The position numbers and the translations under genes are program-made. Below, piece by piece: positions 22,388 to 34,620 of a DNA stretch of 64,000 bases. The first letter of the stretch is position 1. Every line of letters starts with the position of its first letter. The notes beneath the pieces were generated by a model. It had not been told where the DNA came from and searched no databases. It worked only from the letters and a program-made list of their open reading frames with translations. This stretch comes from Rhabditoides inermis (Eukaryota > Nematoda > Chromadorea > Rhabditida > Rhabditidae): the NCBI GenBank assembly GCA_963966185.1, contig CAWZYM010000020.1, positions 170,001-234,000 on the forward strand, written 5' to 3'.

Positions 22388-24105
22388 TCTCGACACTCCC
22401 GTGTAGGACCACACCCACGTGAGCTCTCTCGACTTCCGTCTGCGACTGCGCGACTTTGTCGAGAAGACACTCGCTGGCAGCTACAACAGAATGATGAAGC
22501 ACACCAAGGAGGCGGTGAGTGCGGAATGGAGATATTTGTGTACAGTGCGCGAAATGTAGCCCTTCTGCTAAATGTTTGAATTCTTGCACAAAAGACTGTG
22601 GCGAGAGAAAAGGGTGCAGACGGCGAGCGCGAGTGTCTCTCCATTCCTCTCTCGCTATAAAGTAGTCCGCGCGGCCACTGTAGTCGCCAGTAACTATCCC
22701 TGAATATGGCATGGAAGTAGCTCGAGGCCAATGGATGAGAGGTCCTCTTGCAGGCGTTCAACGGCCACCGCCGCTGCGAGCAGCACTACTTCCTCGTGTT
22801 GCGATTCTTCACAGAGTACACGAGAGTCGCCAGACTGCCCAGTAGTAATGTAGGTTGTAGGGAGAGGGATGAAAAGAGAGTGAATCCTGTTTGAGATCTC
22901 GCAAACTCTGGGCAAGGAGGCGTTCCACCACGTGCAGATCAAGCTCGACGAGTACATGGAGAACTGTGCGGTGCGCGTGGATCGATTATCGATTGATATT
23001 GATTGTTTACAGGCGGACAAGAAGCAGGGTCGCATGTGGGGCATGCGCGCTCAGTATGCGCTGGCCGCGTACAAGGAGCTGATCATGATGTGAGTATAGT
23101 GATTATTGATTTGTCTAATCGATTGCTTTCAGCCACCAACAGCTGCTGGAGAGTGGCTCGAGTGAGGAGCGCGAGTTTGCCCACTCGTCGTGTATGCACA
23201 TCATCGAGACGGAGGAGTACAGAGACCTCTCCTGCTCACTCATTCGACGGTTCATGGTCAGCTAGTAACTATCTGCAGTTTTGTAAAGAGTAAATCCATG
23301 GTCTTGGTTCAGCCGGGTCTTCTGTCGAAGACGTTCCTGCGTGAGCTGGTGCTGGCCACCCACCACTACCTGCGACTGCTCGAGAAGTGCTCTAAGGCAG
23401 GCCAGATCAGGAAGGTGCGTGGCATATGATGATATTCTTTGATGTATGCTACAGTTTGGAATCAGATCATCTCCCGGTGCTTCTCATCATAACACCTGAG
23501 GACCCGTGCATACACTATTGTTTACGTCCATGAATAGCGATTCCGGCATTACAGTATGCGTGGTTTCAGGTGAAGCGCAAGCAGAAGGTGAAGAAGGCTC
23601 GCAAGTCTCGCGGCGGGGGGAAGTCGGGGGGCGCTCGGTTGGAGGGAGAGCTGGATAGACAGCACGAGGAGGAGGGGAGGGTGGACGGGATGGGAGAGAC
23701 ACAGCTGGACTCCACGTGGGCAGAGCTGGTGGCGGAACTCAGCGAGGTTAGGGGGAGGGAATTGGACTATCTGAAACTCTAGAAGATGTGATTGCCTTCG
23801 AAATGCGCTATTTGGTTCAGCTGTGCTTACGAAATTCTTGAAGATGTGATACAATTCAATACGTTTATTATGATATTATCATCGACAAAATGAGTTTTGT
23901 TTGATGTGCAAGTGCGTCTCTGGGCAGGTTTATCACGGAAAGTTCAGGTGGTATCGGGCGAGTGTGCCGTGGGTGTGGAGCACACTCCCATCAACACCCT
24001 CCTCAATGTGGACGACGAGAAGCATCAGCAGTTCGCGATGCTCACCATACAGAGACTGCTCCGACAGTGCGAGCCCGCGGAGGCCGTCGGCGTGTACAGG
24101 CGAGG

Positions 24106-24153
<48 letters not shown>

Positions 24154-24925
24154 GTATCTCTGCATCTCTCTCTATATCTCTCTTTTCCCTCTCCCCTCTC
24201 TCTTTCTCCCCCCTCTCTTTCTCTCATCTCTCTCTCTCTCTCTCTCCCTCTCACTCACTCATCATCTCCCCCCTCTCTCTCCCTCTCTTTCTCTCTCTTC
24301 TGAGAGTGTTGAGGGTATCTTGTGTGAATGGGAGACTGTGTCCCTCTGCAGGGCGGCGCGCGGTATCTGGCCGACGGATGGCGCGTTCGGCACGGATGGA
24401 ATGGATATGGAGGACGAGTTCAACGAGTTGCGCGAGATCTTCTACGCCGAGATGGAGGAGGTACTGTAGTAGACAGCTACAGTAGTACTGTAGTTAGTTC
24501 TGTTTCTAGAGGGGCTAGGGAGATTAGGAAATGATGATATGATAGAAGTATTTTGTAGATTGCTGCCGAGCGTCGGGTGGCCGAATCGGAGTGCGAGCGT
24601 CGTCTGCACGGAGAAGGGGAGGAGATGATGGCTGGAGGAGGAGAGATGAGCGAGGATGAAGAGGAGGAGGAGGCGGAGCAGAGGTACACCACCAAGGAGA
24701 TCGACTTTGACTTTGCCGACTATGTCGGCAAGTACGCCAAGATTGAGGTGCTCAAGTGGTGAGTGGACTCTCGATAGTTTGTTCATTTATCGATTGGTTG
24801 TAGGTACGTGTTTCTTCTGGGCGGATTCGACCAGAACGCGCCAGAGTTGAACAAGGCACTGGTGAAGATGCTGCATCGAGTCGCGTTCGATCTCAACATG
24901 CACTCCCGACTCTACCAGGTCAGTA

Positions 24926-24978
<53 letters not shown>

Positions 24979-27415
24979 TTCCCCTTCCAGCTCTCCCTCT
25001 TCCGCGTCTTCCAACAGGTAGGCCGTCACATGGAGGCTCTGTCCAAGGAGCAGCGCAAGACCAGCCCCCTATACGAGCTGTACACCTTTGGATTCTACCT
25101 CCTCAAGAAGTGAGTGTGGTGACGTCAGCAGATTCAAATAAGGGTGATAGAATTGCATAATATCATGGAGCACGTGGTTGTAGGTTCTTCTCGACGTTCG
25201 AGACAGTGGGCGCGAAGCTGGCTCCGGAGGTGTTGTTCTGGAAGGGAATACGCGAGTGCTACGAGATCGACAACGGATACGGATCATACGAGTGAGTGGC
25301 GGTGAAACTACATTATCTCGAATCTCATTTGCTCACTCACCTCTGAACCACCATGGCGTGTTCGGAGAGAAAATCTGTTGATCGGGACTACAGTGCTGCT
25401 ATGGTGGCAGTGACAAAGATGTCATGTGTGGTGTATTGCGTGGCAGGAAACAACACCCATTCTCTATACTACCGAAACTATATTATTGAACACTGAGTGA
25501 GCCGTGTTTCAGAAATCGCGGCGGTCCTTCTGAGGCGCAGACGTGGCCGGAGGAGCTGGAGGAGGAGGTGCGCGCACTGCACAGGGACTTCGTCGACATG
25601 CCAGAGCCGCCCGAGGGTGAGAAGCCTATCTCTCTCTCTCTCCCTCTCTCTCTCCCTCTCTCCCTCTCTCTCCTCCCTCCTTTCTCTTCACCCCTTCCTC
25701 CTAGGCATGGACGTTCTGGACTTTATCGAGAACAACCTCACCCGTCCTCGGAGCCGGAAGCAGTTGCTGCACAAGCTGCGACATCTCGCACTCGACACTA
25801 TGGGCTGCAAGATCAGCAAGATGTGCGTGGAGGGAGGTAGAGAAAGAGAGAGGGAGAGAGAGAGGGGAGAGGGAGAGGGAGACTGTCCTTTCAGTTCCGC
25901 CGCCGACAAGATGTTTCCGATAACAGAGCTGAAGAATCTCATCGAAGAGTACAGGAGACGCGAGTCTGACGGCGATGTCATGGGTGAGTGCGGCGATCGA
26001 TTGATTATCGATTAATTGGTCCAATGTGGTGCAGATGACCTGGTTGACTGGCTGCGGAAGGAGCTGTCGCCGCACCACGGCGACTTTACCCGCCAGAAGG
26101 TCGTCAAGCAGCTCGCCTATCTCGGCGTCGCTTACGAGAAGAAGCGAGTGTGAGTGGATTGTTATCTTTTGTAGTACATAAGAAACATTAAAAAGCGTTG
26201 GTAGATGGGATTCGTATTATATAATATAATGGTTTATCCATAGATGCAGACATGACACAAAACACAAAACACAAACTTGGGGCGGAACGTACAAAGGTTT
26301 AGTGTTTTGTCCCCGGATGGGTCCTTGGAGTATTGTGATAATTTTTTTTTTCAGGCCGCGCTACAAGTGGAGTGATGGACTGAAGATGGAGGTGTGCGGT
26401 CTGAAGGAGCAGTGGGATGAGATGGACGACGACGACCATCAGCTCAGTCAGTCCTTCTCCCTCTCTCTCTCTCTCCCCTCTCTCTCTCTTCCTTCTCACT
26501 CTACCTCCTCTTTCCAGTCGACGTGGTGGACTATGTGGTGCTTCGGATGTCGGAGAAGAAGCCTCGGAAGCAGGTGGAGACGGAGCTGGAGCTACTCGGT
26601 GCTAAAGTCGTTCGGAAGGAGGTGAAGAAGAGGTGAGCGGAGGAAGTTGGGTACGGTGGACTTCGAAGAAACAATAATTCATACGGTTGCATAATAACAC
26701 GTGAAAAAAAGAATATACAACAAAACAAAGTTGAATGCGTTCAGGCCGGCCAAGGTGAAGTCTGGCAATACTGGCGATGGCTTCGTGAACGACGAGGAGG
26801 ATGAGGAGTTGCGGGAGCTGTCGGATGTGGAGGGTGTGTCGGAGTCGGAGGGAGAGGAGAAGGAGAAGACGGTGGACAGTGATGATGAGGACGGCGACAT
26901 GGCCTATATCAGACAGTTGGCGGGAATCAAGGAGAAGAAGGTGGTGGAGGAGAAGGATGGGGATAAGGAGCAGCCGGAGCAGGAGAAGCCGAAGAAGGAG
27001 AAACGGGAGAAGAAGAAGGCGGAGACGGGCGAGAAGAAGAGGGAGAAGAAGCGCAAGGCGATCGACGTGGCTGCTATGATCATGAACGGGGAAGAGGGGG
27101 AGCAGGGGGAGCAGTCGCCGTCGGTCTCCCGCGATGTCACTCCCATGCAAGACGATGGGGAGGAGGAGAAACAGGTATACTATCGTTTACCTTTATTATG
27201 TTTTGTGTATCACACCATCACTTCAGAGTCGCCAGAGCGTGAGCCAGAAGAAGCGTCGCCGCGTGCTGGACAGTGACTCGGATGGGGAGGAGGAGGAGAA
27301 GGAGGAGGAGCGAGAGAAGAGCGCGTCTCGCGAGCCGTCGGCCGATCCTGTGACTGCGCTCTCCCCCGCCAGGAAGAGAGCCCGGGTGGTGCTCAGCGAT
27401 TCCGACGACGACTGA
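20741..27415 (+). CDS. tim-1: Timeless replication-fork protein
   Basis: TIMELESS (with TIPIN) stabilises replication forks, supports the S-phase checkpoint and aids sister-chromatid cohesion in the nucleus. The N-terminal TIMELESS domain matches in order: YYQEPDCFEAMRDLIRFLR, LLVNLCQPALLSM, EERLEEDRIVMERIIALVRY and LNSHDRVITALLDSG. The middle matches VVSGECAVG, LTIQRLLRQCEPAEAVGVYR and ARGIWPTDGAFG. The C-terminal part has EIDFDFADYVGKYA, RYKWSDGLKMEVCGLKEQWD and an acidic/lysine-rich tail ending SDSDDD. I estimate roughly 1200-1300 residues in some 25 exons. Met at 20786, just after an acceptor-like CCTAG, is an alternative start. Introns hold a TA-flanked MITE (22543-22680) and several (CT)n tracts. 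One intron (24100-24351) appears to begin with GC. Confidence 0.9.
22311..22390. repeat. (CT)n microsatellite
   Basis: CT tract of about 75 bp with few interruptions, right after the donor of a tim-1 intron and filling it up to the acceptor. Confidence 0.95.
22543..22680. mobile_element. TA-flanked MITE, copy A
   Basis: A 138-bp element in a tim-1 intron, flanked by TA on both sides. It begins CAGTGCGCG and ends CGCGCGGCCACTG, giving short imperfect inverted termini. It is about 75-80% similar by eye over its length to the element at 53220-53367, including TTTGAATTCTTGC and AGTAGTCCGCGCGGCCACTG. A TA target duplication suggests the Tc1/mariner group. It does not encode a protein. Confidence 0.8.
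24100..24351 (+). other. Candidate GC-AG intron in tim-1, filled by CT repeats
   Basis: Joining GTGTACAG to GGCGGCGC keeps the frame and yields EAVGVYRAARGIWP, matching the family's length and spacing. The donor would then be GC rather than GT. Using the nearby GT five bases upstream also keeps a frame but drops two conserved residues. Nearly the whole intron is imperfect CT/CCT repeat. Confidence 0.55.
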
Positions 27416-27795
27416 GACTGTGAGAACTGAATGCGTTGCTATACTTGATATTTTGAGAGGTTGCCGTTGTGTACATGCGAGCTTGTTTGATGAATGAACA
27501 TGTTGAATGACGTGAATGTTTTTATCTTCCACAAACATGCATCAATACAGTAACCGGAGGGTGATTGAGTGGGAGGGGCGAGAGGGGCGGGCCTAACCAC
27601 CAATCGACTAGCCGCTATGCTATGCACCTGTCTTGTAGCTTTTTTGGGGGTGAGTGGAGCTGTCTCCTAGAAATGCGCGGTGTATGTACAGTACAGTGAC
27701 AGAAACGTTCCCGAAATACAACTTGAGAGAGGGTGTGTGTGTGTGCGAGGAGAGAGAGAGAGGATCCGTGAGTGTGATACTAGTGTACAAGGTGT
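27416..27795. other. Convergent 3' intergenic region
   Basis: About 380 bp between the stop codons of tim-1 and the minus-strand zinc-finger gene. It contains a short GT run and a GA run. No gene was seen. Confidence 0.6.
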
Positions 27796-28621
27796 CTATA
27801 TGACGATGGTGGCGCGGTGTTCGCTGGCTCCGATGTCGACTGCGAGCTGTTGGAGTACTCGCGTGAGCGTGCGCAGTCGGTCCGCCGTCGACTCCAACCG
27901 CGCCGACACCTGACACGACGTCTCCGAGAACGCGTCCTGAATCACATCGGTTTTTAACTTTGTTAATTTAACTTGTTGTATCATCTTTTCTTTTTCACGT
28001 GTTATTATGCAACCGTATAAATTATTGGTTATTCTGAAACCAGGAGTGGCGGCCACTCACCAGGCACTCGACCGCCTCGCACAGCTCGGCCTCGATCGAG
28101 TGGGCGGGGCTGGAGGGGGCGGAGTCGGTGCACACGCTGCCGTCGCGGGTGCGTTTCAGGCCGGCGGATGGACGGGGCGCGTCGGCGGCGCACGAATGGC
28201 CCCAGTGGTCGAGACAGTGGCGAACGAACACACCACTGGAAGGGGAAGGGGTGAGAGGAAGGGAGGGAGGGAGAGAGAGAGAGGGGGGAGAGAGGGAGGG
28301 AGACAGGGAGAGAGTTACACTATGTGTGACATAACAGTACACTCACGCTGTGTTTTGGCAATTTCCCATACCCCTATATTTAGCTATGCAGCCGTTGATG
28401 ATTAGTCGCTATTTTCGAGAAGGCGACATGTGAGGGAATGAGAATCGAGAGGGGGCAGAGTAGAGTAACCAATACGTGGGGGAATGATTATGTGGGGGAA
28501 TGATTTGTGTGAAATGGGGAAATGGCGTGTGTCCTTGCGATGTACTCTCTACCTAATAGCAGAGTACATGCGATTGCCGTGGTTGTCACTTCACGTGTGC
28601 AGCAGCAGAGGTGTGCACTTT

Positions 28622-28654
<33 letters not shown>

Positions 28655-29608
28655 ATGGCAGGCTCAGAGGACCTAGGACCTTTTCGGATGGAGTTGGACT
28701 ATTTCTTTACCAGCGTCCGGGTACTTTTGCACTAGACAAAACGGAACAACTGGGAGTGAAAACAACTGTGGGAAGGTGGTAGCACCCGGTGGGAGACTCC
28801 AGAGAACGCCACAACACTACGTGGCTATATGAATGAGGCGAGAAAGACAGGGACTTTTTTGTTCCGAGATACAAGAGAGAGTGAGAGAGAGATACACATC
28901 GAGCCTCTGTACTTCCCCCCTCATCATTGACGCATGACAAAAAAGACGATGATGTCCTTTGTATTTCGAGTAGACACATACAGTTGTATGAATGAATAGA
29001 GAGCGGGAAACACACACGTACCTCTCTCCGTGCTCCAGCACGTGAACAAAGGCGGTGCAGGTGACGGCGTCCGATGAGGAGGCGGGGCTGGAGGGGGCGG
29101 AGTCGGAGTCGAGTCTGCGGCGCTTCTGCGCGAACGAGCGCCGGCGGCGACAGAGCAGGTAGTACTCGCCGTCGGGGAGGTCTTCGGTGTCCGAGTCAGA
29201 TGAGCATCCGGCGACTGTGCCCGAGCACTCGGCCCGCGAGTCCTCCACCCGAGACAGCCACTTCTGAACGATACGTGTATTGTCAATCACAAGTCTCTGT
29301 GACATAAGTGTTTTTGTAACCTGTAACTTGTAAGTTAATTGTATATGATGCACAATTAGATAAATATTATTATAAGAGTGTATATGTATCGATCCGACTA
29401 CTGCCACCAGTGTCCGTTAGAGATGAATAGTTGAATAGATGTGCATGAAGTTAAATTCTGGTATACCCACCTGGAACTCTTGTACCGTAGGGAAGTGTAG
29501 GTCGTGCACGAGACTGGTGACGTCATGTGCGAGTCGCATGTGAGCGACGAGGTCCTCCGGCGTCGACCACTCCGACACACACTCGCCACACTCGACGCGG
29601 ATCGACAT
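27796..29608 (-). CDS. C2H2 zinc-finger protein with a FAR1/GCM-like second zinc module
   Basis: Four exons (about 29608-29471, 29264-29024, 28239-28060 and 27937-27796) give about 200-235 residues. The start is one base after an acceptor-like CATTGCAG. The N-terminus is a C2H2 finger (CGECVSEW...HMRLAH). It leads into FPTVQEFQKWLSRVE, then YYLLCRRRR, VTCTAFVHVLEHGE and VRHCLDHWGH. This Cys...Cys...His-x-His spacing resembles the FAR1/WRKY-GCM-type zinc module found after such fingers in invertebrate proteins and MULE-derived genes; that link is by pattern only. A DSAPSSPA motif occurs twice. The C-terminus is helical. Probably a DNA-binding nuclear protein, possibly of transposon origin. Confidence 0.65.
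28258..28313. repeat. GA-rich simple repeat
   Basis: Imperfect (GA/GGA)n in an intron of the zinc-finger gene, next to the acceptor (minus sense). A purer GA run lies at 28622-28646 in the same intron. Confidence 0.9.
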
Positions 29609-30017
29609 TCTGCAATGACGAGAGGTTACGCAAGATAACGTAAGATGACGTAAGTGAAAGACATTCAACTGCGACGCGACATGACTGGCTACAGTGACAT
29701 TTTGCCAAACAAGCGTGTGTTGTAGTGGCTGGATTAAGTGAGCGATGACTGGAGGGATTTGACGGATCTCCCGGCTGGGAAAACGTCTGACCAAACAAGG
29801 AGGAAACACTGTGGTCGCAAGAAAAGCAGGCACATGATAGTGAGGGAACTGAGCGAGCAGACGGTAACACTGTAGCCGTGTAGCATTAGCGAGAATTAGA
29901 AGCCGGCAATTTGCGGAGCCGAAGACACTCAATTATTCAAAGTGTTAGTGTGATCATATGGGGTGACGAAAGAGCGGAAAAGGGAAACTACAGTAAACAG
30001 ATAGAGCTTCGTCTACA

Positions 30018-30037
30018 AGTGAGAGAGAGAGAGAGAT

Positions 30038-30087
<50 letters not shown>
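30018..30087. repeat. (GA)n microsatellite
   Basis: GA run of about 70 bp with a few substitutions. Confidence 0.95.
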
Positions 30088-30091
<4 letters not shown>

Positions 30092-30686
30092 TAAGAATAT
30101 ATATCTAAAAGGACAGTGGGATTAACGGATGATAGCGATTTAGCGAGAAAAGAACACAGTATGCACTTCTTGCAAGACGAATGTCGTTCCGATTAGATTA
30201 CATGGATGGAAGAGCGAGAGGAAGGAAGTGAAGAAAAGGAGCAGGAGAGAAGTGGAGAAGGAGCAGTGGAGCAGGAGCAGGCGGCTGCTCCGCCCGCGCA
30301 GTCATGCCAACAGTAATGCACATAACACACAGCGTGTGCGTGCCAGCAGGCCGCCAACACACATATGGAATAATTAACGAGCAAGCAATGCATGTCTACA
30401 GCGCTCCCACTTGGGCGGGATTACGAAAGCAGTCACCTGCAGATACTACGTTGTAGTATATTGTAGATATATAAAAACAAATAACGAATACGAAGAGGGA
30501 ATTAATATTATAGAAAAAAGGGGGAGGAGGTGAGTAAGAGGCGGAAGTGTGTGGATGAGGAGAGAGAGAGAAAGGGAATAGGGGCAGAAACAGGAAGACT
30601 GCATGAGTCATGGTATGCATGTTGCGAGTGCACGCGAATGCTCGATGGAGGGACAACATGAACCAGGAGAAACGTGAACCGATATG

Positions 30687-30696
30687 GAGAGAGAGA

Positions 30697-30762
<66 letters not shown>

Positions 30763-30773
30763 GAGAAAGAGAG

Positions 30774-30822
<49 letters not shown>
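30687..30822. repeat. (GA)n microsatellite, about 136 bp
   Basis: The longest GA-type tract in the window, interrupted by occasional C and AA. More tracts follow at about 30930-30980 (GA), 31068-31092 and 31219-31258 (CT), 31304-31348 and 31493-31557 (GA), 32337-32374 and 32910-32942 (GA). Confidence 0.95.
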
Positions 30823-31217
30823 CTGCACCGTGCAAATAGCCACATCGCAACAATGCGATAGCGATTAATCTTAGCTGGAGAGAGATGGGCACATAATATG
30901 GGCTGAAACATGGCTGTGACGTGTGTGAATGAGAGAGAGAGAGGGAGGGAGAGAGAGAGAGGGAGAGAGAGAAAGAGAGAGCCGGGGCTTGGCAACACGA
31001 CGCACAAACAGCGACTGCCTGATATAGGCCGGCTGTGTAGTGTGTTTGCGTGCCTGCAGGGCCCTACTCTCTCTCTCTCTCTCTCTCTCTCGCACGCTCC
31101 ACTCCCCCCTCCCCTCCACCCGACACACAGCGGATATATAGAATGAGAAACGAGATACTGTAGCGGCAGCAATCTGTTATGGTCACTGAGAGGGATGATG
31201 AGAGGAAGAGAGGGAAA

Positions 31218-31260
<43 letters not shown>

Positions 31261-31303
31261 TAAGAGATGCGATCACGAGGTGGTTCAACAGGCGTGGGTG
31301 CGG

Positions 31304-31352
<49 letters not shown>

Positions 31353-32333
31353 GGGGGAGTGGGGGAACGAGAAAGCAACGGGGAGCAGGTTATTCCTGCA
31401 ACACCGCCACTGTTGTTGTTGCAACAAACCAAGTGTGTTGTCATTGTTGCGAAAGCGAGAGAGGTGTGGTCATGACACGATAGGGGGTGGCATGAGAGAG
31501 AGGAGGGAGGAGAGAGAGAGGAGGGAGGAGAGAGAGAGAGGGAGAGAGAGAGGAGAGTAAAGAAAGGAGTGCCACTTTTCCACCCAACACAATTTCCGAG
31601 AATTTGGAACGATACCAGAAATAGATAGGGAATAGTTGCTGCATGCGCGTTTGCACAGAGACGGGGAAGAGAGAGAGAGATGAAACATGCACTCTGCAGA
31701 CTACACACACAGACACGCAGTCACGCGCAGACGATACAGATGCAGGTAGGGTAGCCAAGTGGAAGTCGTGGGAAATGGAGCAGGAGGAGGAGCAGTGGAG
31801 GAGGAGGAGCAGGAGCAGTAGGAGGAGAGGTTACAGGGGAAGTGATCGCAGCAGTCCCGACATTCCGTTGCTCGTTTTTTAGCGACGATAGTGAGTAGAG
31901 GGAGGGAGAGACTGTGGAGAAGCGAGAGGAGCAGACGACGATGGCATCGCCACCCAACAACAACAACTCTCGACGAGTGTTCGGTGAGGGGAGTGTTGCA
32001 GGGGCAACCCCTCGTGGGCAGGCGATGATCATAGCACTGCGTCTCTGCTCCTCCCTGGCCACTCTCGCGTTCGCACTCTGCCCCTGCTCCGTTTAGCAGT
32101 GGAGGAGAGAAAAAGTGCATTGCAAGTGCGCCTGCAAGCGAAGGCCGCGCCTATAGTGACACTCGTACTGCAGTAGCGATAAGACAAGTGAGAACGATTA
32201 CAAGGAGGAAGTGAATGGAGTGGTGGGGAGGCGGTGGATCGATGGTCGCTGAAGCCTGCAGCAGAGAGAAAGGAGATAGCTAGTCACATGCACACACCCG
32301 CCCGCTTTTTGGTCGCCTGCAAGCATACGCTAG

Positions 32334-32379
<46 letters not shown>

Positions 32380-32908
32380 ATCGGCCGACATGTTATGACT
32401 ACTCTGCATGTGACGCACGACAGCATATCTGTAAGCTCCTCCCTAGAGATATCTAAGGCAACTGATGTGCAAAACAAGAGATTACTAGGCGTAATGTAAT
32501 TGTGTGTGGCGAAAACAACATAAAGCGTTGCGATTCGAGAAGTGGTTGCAAGCGGGGGATAAAAGGGAGAGAGGGGCGGCGGCTGCAGGACGTGTGTGCA
32601 GACACACGGCTCTCCTCGCCGCGCACACTCCCTCGCCCGCTCTCCCCGTCTGATGCACGCCCCGCAGACGCTCTCTCGCCCCCACATGCACCTATCGGCT
32701 GATTAGAGATCTTTGCTGTCCGAGCAACGTGACTTGTCTCGCGGCGCTTGCGAATGTGAGACTAGGGATTGAGACGCGGAACCTCGGCTGGTGTTAGGTC
32801 GGCGAGGTTTCCATGCCGAAACCCGATAGGCCGAGAGTAACGAGGCAGAAAAATATGATGCGCTCGGGAATATGAAGAGGAATTTTCATCGAACGTGAGC
32901 TGATTTGG

Positions 32909-32946
<38 letters not shown>

Positions 32947-33570
32947 GACGGGCACATGTGAAACACACAGGCGACCACTTTTTAATAGGGCGAGCGCGAG
33001 AGTGGGAGCGGAGAGCAACGAACAAAACATTTTTCGGAAGTTTACATCAACAGTCGGTGGGGGCACTTGTGTGATGTTGCTGCAGTAGAGTAGAGTTTGA
33101 TCAGCAAACTGTGATCCGTGGGAGCAGAGCGGAGAAGTGTGGAGAAGTGTGGAAACGGAGCAGGAGGAAAGGGGGAGTGGAGAATTCTATGGAACAGGAA
33201 TTGTGTACCAGTATCTGAAAGTGAAAAGGCGCAGAAAGAGGAAAGGAGCAGATATCAGGGAGAGCAACTGTGCACCACTGTGTGTTTGTGTGTGTAGTGT
33301 GTTTTGCTCACGGAATAGTACGAGGCGATTGGAGTGTATAAGTAGATAGATAAGTCGGGGGGGGGGGGGGGGTGAGAGAGAGAGGGGGGGGGGGGGAGAG
33401 AGAGAGATAGTGAGTGAGTGAGAGAGAACGATTTGCGCGGTAGCATGGGCATGGCATTGATTTGTTTACAGTGTGCACCGGGTGATTGGCTAGCTACTGT
33501 AAACAGAGTGTAACATCACTGTCGCATTTCCAATCGATCTCGCCTATTCCACGTCCATACACCTTCTGGC

Positions 33571-34050
33571 ATGCGATTCTTCACTCAGCTCCTTCTCATT
33601 TTTGCTATTCTCGTAAGTTATATAAACTGTAAAGTTAGAAATTTTGAGTAATGTAATATGTAATCACCTATAATGACACATCGCTTGTTTTCTATATTTT
33701 GTTCGTTGACAAGAGAAAGAAGCATTGTTGAATGAAAATAGGACGTGGTGCGGGCGCACTTTCACACTCTTTCTCTCATTTTGTTGTTCGAGGGTGGGAT
33801 ATAGGGAGAGGATTGGCACGTAGCAGATATGTTGTTGCTATGCGTACTGTGAGTGAGGTAAAAAGACCTAAGTGGGAGAAGGAGAGGGAGGGAGGAGGGA
33901 GAGAGGGAGAGAGGGAGAGAGAGATCTACGTTCAGAGTTTGGCTACTGCGCAACTCCTTCCGTCTCAACTGCGACTTCCACTGAAGAAGGGACCGGCGGA
34001 GCAGAAGTTGGAGTACGGAAAGAACGAGATCGGCACAGTCAGTGAGTGAC

Positions 34051-34124
<74 letters not shown>

Positions 34125-34180
34125 CCCTCTCCTCTCCTCTCCTGTCTCTCTCCCTCCCTCTCTCTCCCTCTCCCTTCTCT

Positions 34181-34220
<40 letters not shown>

Positions 34221-34345
34221 TCATCTCATCTCATCCCTCCATTCATTCAGCTTCTTGTGGTCCGACCTTCTGTCCTGGCACGAAGAAGTGCGTCGAGACG
34301 GTGGGAGCCGACGGCGTCAAGCTCTTCTCCTGCCGCATCAACTGA
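33571..34345 (+). CDS. Small secreted cysteine-containing protein
   Basis: Exon 1 (33571-33612) encodes a hydrophobic leader, MRFFTQLLLIFAIL, ending at GTAAGT. Exon 2 (33988-34042) gives KGPAEQKLEYGKNEIGTV. Exon 3 (34251-34345) gives SCGPTFCPGTKKCVETVG and a final Cys before the TGA. All phases fit. The product is about 64 residues with four Cys after the leader, probably two disulfides. I do not recognise the family. The second intron contains two long (CT)n tracts. The next gene has a loosely similar Cys/Gly segment and may be an ancient relative. Confidence 0.7.
34051..34216. repeat. (CT)n microsatellite pair
   Basis: Two CT runs of about 70 and 37 bp separated by CTC/CCT-rich sequence, filling the second intron of the small secreted gene. 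The tract is followed by ATCTC pentamers (about 34215-34234). Confidence 0.95.
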
Positions 34346-34565
34346 ACAGTCTTGTCCAAAATCTGATCGACTATCCCAAAGAATCGCTAATACATGTATA
34401 AACAACCACTTTAGTAAATGTGCTCACGTGATTCTTGTAAACATTCGTGTAAATGTTTCTTCGATTTGCATAAATAATGGAAGCTTGGTGTTTGTTTGCG
34501 TTGAATGGGCGCATTGTTCGACGTGCGTGGTCACCGAAAGTTTGCTTGAGAATGGTGGGTAACCG

Positions 34566-34568
<3 letters not shown>

Positions 34569-34613
<45 letters not shown>
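34569..34613. repeat. (GA)n microsatellite
   Basis: Uninterrupted GA run of about 45 bp ending a few bases before the acceptor-like TTGTCAG at 34614-34620. Confidence 0.95.
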
Positions 34614-34617
<4 letters not shown>

Positions 34618-34620
34618 CAG

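Larger units (their letters stand above)
29609..33570. other. Gene-poor, purine-rich region with many GA tracts
   Basis: About 4 kb with no recognisable exon. The plus strand is strongly enriched in G and A. It is upstream of the minus-strand zinc-finger gene and of the plus-strand small secreted gene, so it holds both promoters. Open frames here are translations of simple repeats (Ser-Leu, Arg-Glu). Confidence 0.6.

Noticed and set aside
24106..24300. CT-rich tract as a polypyrimidine-tract regulatory element
   Set aside because: Tracts of both CT and GA sense occur in introns of both gene orientations, so slippage expansion explains them better than a conserved splicing element.
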